A DNA stretch of 12,442 nt from an uncultured Comamonadaceae bacterium. Its GTDB lineage: Bacteria; Pseudomonadota; Gammaproteobacteria; Burkholderiales; Burkholderiaceae. How positions within the stretch are numbered: the stretch's first letter is position 1; every line of letters starts with the position of its first letter. The position numbers and the translations under genes were made by a program. Positions 7,822 through 12,442 of this stretch are shown piece after piece. The stretch spans positions 1 to 12,442 of the forward strand of contig CAMLQP010000060.1 of NCBI GenBank assembly GCA_946482115.1, in the 5' to 3' direction. The notes below the pieces were generated by a model, which saw only the letters and a program-made list of their open reading frames with translations, was not told where the DNA came from and made no database searches.

Positions 7822-10800
7822 GCCGGGTCGCCGAACAGCGCGAACGGCGCCCAGTAGAACGGGTGGCGCCAGCGGCCGTCGCCGCTGGTGCCGTCGGCCA
7901 TGGCCAGCTGCGCCTGGCGCAGACCTTCGCCGCGCGAGGCCCCGCCCCGGCTCTGGGCCGATACCGCCCCGCTGCTGAGCACCGAGGCCGACGCGCTCTC
8001 GACCGCCCAGTGCGTGGCCAGCACCGAACGCGCGCCGGCGAAGAAGAAGCCCCGCACCAGGCCCGACATGGCGCCGCCGCCAAGCTCCCCGGCCGCGGTG
8101 TTGCAGGCCGACAGCAGCACCCACTGCGCGTTGAGCCGCAGGCCCAGCACGTCGTCGAGTTCGAGCAGCGGGGATTCGCGCTCGTCGCGCGGGGCGGCCA
8201 TGGCCAGCGCGGGCTTGGACACGCCGGGCAGCTCGCCGGGCAGCAGCGCGTGGGTGGCGAAGGCGACGACGCGGCGGTCGCTCAGGTCGGCGCCCAGCAC
8301 CGCCGCGCGGGTCGCGGCCTCGCCCAGCACCAAGTCGCGCGCCGGGTCGGCCCCCAGCGCGGCGGCCACGGCGCGCAGTTCGTCGCGCGTCTCGGGCAGC
8401 GGCGGCATGTTGGCGTAGCGAAAGCCGCGCTCGGCGTCGTAGGCCGCGGCGCCTACGAGCTGCGCCACGTCGGCACGCTGGCCGGCGCGGGCTGGCGCGG
8501 CGGTGGCGGTGCTGAACGACGGATCACCAAAACCCAGCAGCGCACGCGATGCCACACGGGCCGGCGCGCTGCGGCGCAAGGCCTGCAGGGCGGATGCGGT
8601 GGGCACCTGCGAGACCGCCATGCGCCGCAGCAGCCAGGCCGGCGGCGCCTCGGCGGCGGGGGGTTCGGTCACCAGCGCCGCCCACGGCAGGCCCGCCAGC
8701 GCATGCTGCGTGGCCACCACCAGCGAGGTCACGCCATCCAGCCGGGCGTGCAGCGGGCCCAGCAGCTCGCGGTACAGCGCGTGCAGCCGCTCGATCTGCA
8801 GGGCCGGGGGCGCGGTGCCGGGCGCCACCGACGCCAGGTCCAGCATGCGGCGCAGCTCGGCCACGCGCTGGGCCAGGGCCTGCGCGCCCAGCGGGCTGGC
8901 GGCGAAGGCCACCGGGGCGTCCGGGCGTATCAGCCAGAGCAGCGTCGCGTTCTCGGTGGGGTGTATGGCAAGCAGCGCCTCGCCGCGCTGCAGGCTCGAC
9001 GCCAGGGCCGCCGGGCGCGGTGGCAGCGGCGTGACCAGGTCGGCGTAGGCCGGGAAACTTTCGGCGATGCGCTCGCGCAGCGCGGTGAGTTCGTTGCGCG
9101 CATTGCCAGCCTCGGTCTGCTGCACGCGGATCTGCTCGCGCACCGCGCGCAGCCTGTCGGCGTGCGCCTTGCGTTCCTCTTCGGGCAAGGCCTTGAAAGC
9201 CTCGGTCTGGGTGTCGCGGCGCAGGCGGTCTTCGTCGCCCAGCAGCGCGGCCACGCGGCCGAACAGGGTGCCGGCCTTCTGCCGCAGCACCTGTTCCTGC
9301 TCCAGCTGGTCGCGCAGCTGCGGCGTGCCGGCCAGCACGCGCGCGGTGCTGTCGGCCAGGGCGCGCTGCGTGCTGCTGGCAGCCACGCGGTCGGCCAGCT
9401 GGAAGGCGCGCTGCACCACCGCGTCGTCCGGCGGCGCCCCGCGCTGCGCCTGCTGGGCGATGTGGCGCAGGAACTCGTCGAAGGCGATGCCGAACACATA
9501 GCCGCGCACGCCGCGCGTGTCCAGGTCGGCCCAGCCGCTGCGCTGATCGAGCACGGCGGCGAACAGCGTCTCGTAGTCGGGCAGGGCGCGTGCGAGGTCG
9601 CCGCGCGCGAGATGCACCACGCCGCGCACGCCCGCGGCCTCCTGCACCTGCGGGTGGCGCGGCCCGTACAGGCGCACGCGGAAGCGGTGGATGCGCTCCA
9701 CGCTTTCCAGCGCCTCGTCGGCGCGGCCGTTCTTGGCGGCCAGCAGCACGTTGAAGCGCCAGTCGGAGGCGCGCGTGCGCGCGATGGTGTCGGCCGGCAT
9801 GCTGCCCAGGAAGCTGCGGTAGGCCTCGTCGGCCTCGCCCCAGCGGCGCAGGCCCAGCAGCGCGCGCACGATCTCGCGCCGCGCGTACCAGCGCGTGGCG
9901 CTGGCCGGGCTGGAGCCGGCGCGCTGCAGCAGCTCGTCGGACAGGCGGCCGGCCGCCAGCGCGGCCTCGAACTGCTGGATCGCGTTGAGCGCGTTGGCCA
10001 GGCGGTAGTTCCAGCGCGCGCCCACCGCGTCGCTGGCCCGCCCGGCGCGCCAGTTCGCGATGCTGGCCTGCGCCAGCACCACCGCCTCCTGCGGGCGGTT
10101 CTGCCGCACCAGCGCGTAGCTCAGCATGCCCATGGAGCCGTCCAGCCGGCCAAAGGCTTCCAGCACCTCGTGCTGAGAGGCCTGCGCGCCGCGCAGGGCA
10201 TCGAGCACCTGGCGCGCCGTGCCCACGGCCTCGCGCAGCGTGGCCACGCTGGCCGTGAAGTCGCCGCGCGCGGATTCCACCTCGGCGCGGGTCTGCAGCC
10301 AGTCGATCTGCAGGCGGTCCCGTTCGGTGCCCTGCAGCTGCGCGCGGGCCTGGTTCACCAGTCCGTCGGCGCGCGACCACATGCGCAGCAGCACCGGGCG
10401 GTCGTTGGCGGTGTTGGCCGCGAAATAGGCCTGGCGCAGCGCCACCGACGCCCGCGCGGCCACGGACAGGCGGGCGTCGCCGATGTAGGCCTCGCAGGCG
10501 GCCAGCGCGGTGCCCGAACTGCCCCAGGAATATTCGGTGTTGAGGTAGGTGGTGATCCAGCGCTCGGCCTCGGCGCCTTCGGTGGCGGTGACCAGCTCGC
10601 GCGACACCTCGATCATGCGGTCGCGCCGCACCAGGCGCTGCGCGGCGAGGTACTGGCGCCGCAGCAGCTCGGCCCGCGCCGCGCCAGGTGGGGGCAGGGG
10701 CGTGGCGAGCGCGCGCTCGGCCTCCTCGGCCGACATCGCGGCGCCCAGCACCTCGGAGGTTTCCAACAGGCCGGCCGCGCCGTCGTCTTCGCCGTCTGCC

Positions 10801-10874
10801 TGGGCCCGGGCCGGGGCAACGTGCAGCAGCAGGCCGGCCAGCAGCAGGCAGACGACGACTCGGGGAATGTTCAT
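7815..10874 (-). CDS. Exported helical-repeat protein with C-terminal CHAT (caspase-like) protease domain
   Basis: The 1019-residue protein begins with a signal peptide (MNIPRVVVCLLLAGLLL, probable cleavage after APARA at Ala24), so it should act in the periplasm or outside. It is not a lipoprotein by motif. Residues of about 50-480 are Ala/Leu-rich helices with TPR-like spacing. About 510-605 is charged and heptad-like, a probable coiled coil (RAVREQIRVQ, RNELTALRERI). SFPAYADLVTP (near 606) and the GEALLAIHPTEN segment are typical leaders into a CHAT domain. The CHAT domain spans about 680-1017, with QHALAGLPWAAL, the catalytic His875 in AFATHALL and Cys924 in LLSACNTAAGEL. CHAT domains belong to the caspase/separase peptidase clan. 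The substrate is unknown. The start ATG at 10872-10874 lacks a clear ribosome binding site. It lies downstream of the barstar gene on the same strand and converges on rsmA. The domain call is firm; the biological role is not known. Confidence 0.88.
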   Translation of the reverse strand: MNIPRVVVCLLLAGLLLHVAPARAQADGEDDGAAGLLETSEVLGAAMSAEEAERALATPLPPPGAARAELLRRQYLAAQRLVRRDRMIEVSRELVTATEGAEAERWITTYLNTEYSWGSSGTALAACEAYIGDARLSVAARASVALRQAYFAANTANDRPVLLRMWSRADGLVNQARAQLQGTERDRLQIDWLQTRAEVESARGDFTASVATLREAVGTARQVLDALRGAQASQHEVLEAFGRLDGSMGMLSYALVRQNRPQEAVVLAQASIANWRAGRASDAVGARWNYRLANALNAIQQFEAALAAGRLSDELLQRAGSSPASATRWYARREIVRALLGLRRWGEADEAYRSFLGSMPADTIARTRASDWRFNVLLAAKNGRADEALESVERIHRFRVRLYGPRHPQVQEAAGVRGVVHLARGDLARALPDYETLFAAVLDQRSGWADLDTRGVRGYVFGIAFDEFLRHIAQQAQRGAPPDDAVVQRAFQLADRVAASSTQRALADSTARVLAGTPQLRDQLEQEQVLRQKAGTLFGRVAALLGDEDRLRRDTQTEAFKALPEEERKAHADRLRAVREQIRVQQTEAGNARNELTALRERIAESFPAYADLVTPLPPRPAALASSLQRGEALLAIHPTENATLLWLIRPDAPVAFAASPLGAQALAQRVAELRRMLDLASVAPGTAPPALQIERLHALYRELLGPLHARLDGVTSLVVATQHALAGLPWAALVTEPPAAEAPPAWLLRRMAVSQVPTASALQALRRSAPARVASRALLGFGDPSFSTATAAPARAGQRADVAQLVGAAAYDAERGFRYANMPPLPETRDELRAVAAALGADPARDLVLGEAATRAAVLGADLSDRRVVAFATHALLPGELPGVSKPALAMAAPRDERESPLLELDDVLGLRLNAQWVLLSACNTAAGELGGGAMSGLVRGFFFAGARSVLATHWAVESASASVLSSGAVSAQSRGGASRGEGLRQAQLAMADGTSGDGRWRHPFYWAPFALFGDPAR

Positions 10875-10908
10875 GGCGGCACCAGTATCGAGCCGGCGCG
10901 CACCAGTG

Positions 10909-10934
10909 ACAAGGGCCGCATGAGCGGCCCTTGT
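10909..10934 (-). terminator. Strong hairpin between barstar and CHAT genes
   Basis: ACAAGGGCCG (10909-10918) and CGGCCCTTGT (10925-10934) form a perfect 10-base-pair stem with a 6-base loop. It sits 22 bases after the barstar stop and about 35 bases before the CHAT start codon. It is well placed to end or attenuate barstar transcription. No T-run follows on the minus strand, so it could instead be an mRNA-stabilising hairpin. Confidence 0.55.
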
Positions 10935-10956
10935 GGTCTGGCAGGAGCGGGACCGC

Positions 10957-11493
10957 TCAGGCGGCGGCCAGCCAGTAGCCCGCGTTGAACGGGCTGCTCA
11001 TGCGCAGCGCCAGCGGGCTCACGTCGACCAGCTTGTCGGTGGGCATGGGCTCCTCGGCCTCGTCCATCACCTCGCCCTTGGGCGCGCGCGCCACGGAGAA
11101 GGAGTAGAAGCAACGGAACGGGATCTTGCGGTCGGCCCAGTAGTCTGCGACATCGCGGAAGATGTCGAGCAGCTGCTCGCGCGCTTCCTTGTCGAACTTG
11201 GGACTGGTCGGGATGTGCTCGAGCACGACGATGAAGCCGGTCTGCGGACCCGACTTGTGCACCAGGTCGGTCATGCTGTCGTAGAGCGCGTCGAAGTTCT
11301 TGCCGAAGGTGGACGGCAAGGTGTACTGCGCGGCGATCAGGTCCAGCACGTCCTGCTTGTTCTGGGCCGTGGCCAGGTTGGCGTACAGGAAGTGGTGACC
11401 CAGCTGCTCGGCGGCCTCCTGCAGACCCTGCACGCTGTGCGCGCGGATCGACTGCACGATGTTGGTGCGAACATTACGAAGTGGCGTGTCCAT
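10957..11493 (-). CDS. Barstar-family ribonuclease inhibitor
   Basis: The 178-residue protein contains a barstar fold. Residues 46-72 (from KQDVLDLIAAQY to FGKNFDALYD) match the barstar helix and loop that plug the barnase active site. Asp68 and Asp72 correspond to barstar Asp35 and Asp39. FIVVLEHI and the helix REQLLDIFRDVADYW follow in the right order. Barstar inhibits cognate ribonucleases in the cytosol, and no signal peptide is present here. The protein is about twice the size of classical barstar (about 90 residues), with a 35-45 residue N-terminal addition and an acidic then hydrophobic C-terminal tail of about 45 residues (from RAPKGEVMDEAEEP). I chose the ATG at 11491-11493, with GAAAGAGA about 7 bases upstream, because the frame above it is a shadow of the ribonuclease gene. 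That gene lies 49 bases upstream on the same strand. Confidence 0.88.
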   Translation of the reverse strand: MDTPLRNVRTNIVQSIRAHSVQGLQEAAEQLGHHFLYANLATAQNKQDVLDLIAAQYTLPSTFGKNFDALYDSMTDLVHKSGPQTGFIVVLEHIPTSPKFDKEAREQLLDIFRDVADYWADRKIPFRCFYSFSVARAPKGEVMDEAEEPMPTDKLVDVSPLALRMSSPFNAGYWLAAA

Positions 11494-11542
11494 CTCCGCG
11501 TCTCTTTCCAAATTCAAAAAGTTAAAAATCCGTATTCGGGGT
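11494..11542 (-). promoter_or_regulatory. AT-rich spacer between ribonuclease and barstar genes
   Basis: This 49-base spacer has an AT-rich core (about 11510-11535) that contrasts sharply with the high-G+C surroundings. Read on the minus strand, it contains two short T-runs followed by TTGAATTTGG. It could carry a separate promoter for the barstar gene or an RNA processing site. No consensus -35/-10 pair with proper spacing was found, and no hairpin. Confidence 0.3.
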
Positions 11543-11950
11543 TCACTGCGCAATGCGGCGGAAGCTGGCGTAGTGATCCTCGGTGTAGTAACAGGCTTCC
11601 GGCTGCCGGACCTGGGCGCCCCCGCAGACGATGCGGCGTGCGCCCCGGTGACCCAGCCCGGGCGTGGGCACGGTGTATTCGCGGTAGTGGCCCCGTGTGG
11701 CGGCCGGCAGCAGGCGCTCCCGGTTGCCGAACACGGTACCGTCCTTCTCGTAGGGGAAGGGACCACCCTGGCGAATCAGACCCATGACCTCCTGCCCTTG
11801 CGGCGGCAGCTGGGACAAGGCAATCGTCTGGGCGGCAGAGGCAACCGGCGGCGAGGGAACGTCGACCGCGGTGTTGCGAGCCTGCACCAAAACGGTGCCA
11901 AGCACGGCGGCGGCCACCCAGGCAGCTGTCCAAGCCCACTTCCGGACCAT
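11543..11950 (-). CDS. Exported guanyl-specific ribonuclease (RNase Sa/barnase family)
   Basis: The 135-residue protein has an N-terminal hydrophobic signal or anchor segment (VRKWAWTAAWVAAAVLGTVL) and then a domain of about 90 residues. That domain matches Streptomyces RNase Sa almost block by block: LPPQGQEVMGLI, GGPFPYEKDGTVFGNRE, HYREYTVPTPG, HRGARRIV and CYYTEDHYASF. The catalytic set is complete: Glu91 (RNase Sa Glu54), Arg102 (Arg65), Arg106 (Arg69) and His126 (His85). Family members cleave single-stranded RNA after guanine. Cys109 and Cys120 could form a disulfide, which fits export. The ATG at 11948-11950 has an AGGGA site 5 bases upstream. The barstar-like gene follows on the same strand, so the producer should be protected from any enzyme left in the cytosol. 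Whether the signal is cleaved or anchors the protein cannot be told from the sequence. Confidence 0.9.
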   Translation of the reverse strand: MVRKWAWTAAWVAAAVLGTVLVQARNTAVDVPSPPVASAAQTIALSQLPPQGQEVMGLIRQGGPFPYEKDGTVFGNRERLLPAATRGHYREYTVPTPGLGHRGARRIVCGGAQVRQPEACYYTEDHYASFRRIAQ

Positions 11951-12040
11951 GAATTTCCCTGTTCTCTAACGCAATCAACCCGCGTCTTCCCGTACGGAAA
12001 AACAGCGGGTTAACCCTTAAATCAAGGACGCAAGTGTGCC
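11951..12040 (-). promoter_or_regulatory. Upstream region of the ribonuclease gene with nested inverted repeats
   Basis: The ribonuclease start is preceded by the ribosome binding site AGGGA (complement of 11956-11960). Further up are AACCCGC (11977-11983) paired with GCGGGTT (12005-12011), the palindrome CCGTACGG (near 11990-11997) inside that loop, and the palindrome GGGTTAACCC (12007-12016). The region is AT-richer than the genes and must hold the promoter. The repeats could be an operator, but no known regulator site is recognised and no clear -35/-10 pair was found. Confidence 0.4.
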
Positions 12041-12049
12041 CGATGCGGG

Positions 12050-12089
12050 GCAAAAAAGCAAGCCCCTGCCCAAGAAATGGGCAGGGGCT
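12050..12089 (-). terminator. Intrinsic terminator of maeB
   Basis: AGCCCCTGCCC (12061-12071) and GGGCAGGGGCT (12079-12089) form a perfect 11-base-pair stem with a 7-base loop. On the minus strand the stem is followed by TTGCTTTTTTG (T-run opposite 12052-12057). It lies about 50 bases after the maeB stop and separates maeB from the ribonuclease gene. Confidence 0.88.
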
Positions 12090-12099
12090 GCGGGTAGCC

Positions 12100-12119
12100 G
12101 GGGCCGGAGCCCCATTTTT
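12100..12119 (+). terminator. Small hairpin with plus-strand T-run, possible opposing terminator
   Basis: GGGGC and GCCCC (12100-12113) form a 5-base-pair stem with a CGGA loop, followed on the plus strand by ATTTTTA. This has the layout of a weak plus-strand terminator that would block antisense transcription into maeB. No plus-strand gene lies just upstream to need it, so it may be incidental. Confidence 0.35.
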
Positions 12120-12140
12120 AGATGTAAGTGTTTGCTCTCG

Positions 12141-12442
12141 TTACACGCCCGGGCGCGCCGCATTGGCATCCGCCACCGTCAGCGCGGTCATGTTGACGAT
12201 GCGCCGCACCGTGGTGCTGGCGGTCAGGATGTGCACTGGCTTGGCCGCGCCCAGCAGCACCGGGCCGATGGCGATGTTGCCGCCGGCTGCCGTTTTCAGC
12301 AAGTTGTAGGCGATGTTGGCCGAGTCGATGTCGGGGCAGACCAGCAGGTTGGCATCGCCCTGCAAGGTGCTGTTGGGCATGAGCACCTTGCGCGCGGCGC
12401 CGTCCAGCGCCACGTCGCCGTGCATCTCGCCGTCCACCTCCA
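12141..12442 (-). CDS. maeB: NADP-dependent malic enzyme, C-terminal phosphotransacetylase-like domain (partial)
   Basis: Only about the last 100 codons are present; the gene continues past the right edge. The visible part is the end of a phosphate acetyltransferase-like domain: EVDGEMHGDVAL, VLMPNSTL, DANLLVCPDIDSANIAYNLL, IGPVLLGAAKPVHIL and TVRRIVNMTALTV, ending NAARPGV. The VRRIVNMTAL ending is characteristic of MaeB hybrid enzymes, in which this domain is thought to be regulatory and follows a catalytic malic enzyme domain. MaeB decarboxylates malate to pyruvate with reduction of NADP+. A stand-alone phosphate acetyltransferase (Pta) is the alternative; the upstream sequence would settle it. 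A strong terminator follows the TAA. Confidence 0.87.
   Translation of the reverse strand, partial: EVDGEMHGDVALDGAARKVLMPNSTLQGDANLLVCPDIDSANIAYNLLKTAAGGNIAIGPVLLGAAKPVHILTASTTVRRIVNMTALTVADANAARPGV

Noticed and set aside
7807..7829. Direct repeat GCGCCGGGTC twice in 23 bases.
   Set aside because: Too short to suggest an attachment site or mobile element; no other copies or flanking element features were seen.
7863..10988. A 1041-codon open frame on the plus strand, longer than the CHAT gene it opposes.
   Set aside because: Its product is a low-complexity run of Arg, Gly, Ala, His and Gln with no family motif, typical of the antisense of a G+C-rich gene. The minus strand has a signal peptide and a complete CHAT domain.
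11494..11766. Upstream extension of the barstar frame to a 269-residue product.
   Set aside because: The added 91 codons lie inside the ribonuclease gene in another frame and have no resemblance to barstar.

Overview
The window is about 70% G+C, and its gene content points to a betaproteobacterium of the order Burkholderiales, probably Comamonadaceae-like. The evidence is the divergent amgK / lptD-surA-rsmA arrangement, an RsmE, a NudJ-type Nudix hydrolase, a two-domain malic enzyme (MaeB) and a PntA start. The taxonomic call is inference from gene content and composition. No 16S, IS, prophage, CRISPR or tRNA was seen.

Layout. Positions 1-60 (minus) hold the first 20 codons of pntA. Positions 61-200 are its AT-richer upstream region. 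Positions 201-913 (plus) are what remains of a sensor histidine kinase; the coding signal changes frame near 300-312 and the phospho-acceptor region is missing. Seven bases later comes nudJ (921-1403, plus), which converges on rsmE (1400-2107, minus) so that one CTAG supplies both stop codons. The sugar kinase gene amgK lies just upstream of rsmE on the same strand and is divergent from lptD. The plus-strand lptD-surA-rsmA run (3276-7805) is an envelope and ribosome housekeeping operon: LptD inserts LPS in the outer membrane, SurA is the periplasmic chaperone for outer membrane proteins including LptD, and RsmA methylates 16S rRNA. The pdxA often found between surA and rsmA is absent.

The right part is all on the minus strand. 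Reading from the right edge: the 3' end of maeB and its terminator; an exported RNase Sa/barnase-family ribonuclease (11543-11950); a barstar-family inhibitor (10957-11493); a hairpin; and a 1019-residue exported protein with helical repeats, a probable coiled coil and a C-terminal CHAT caspase-like protease domain with an intact His-Cys pair (7815-10874).

The most interesting material is the ribonuclease/inhibitor pair followed by the exported CHAT protease. The RNase-barstar pairing is well supported by family motifs. A functional link to the CHAT protein is only an inference, because a strong hairpin separates the genes. The rest is conserved housekeeping content with a few local oddities.
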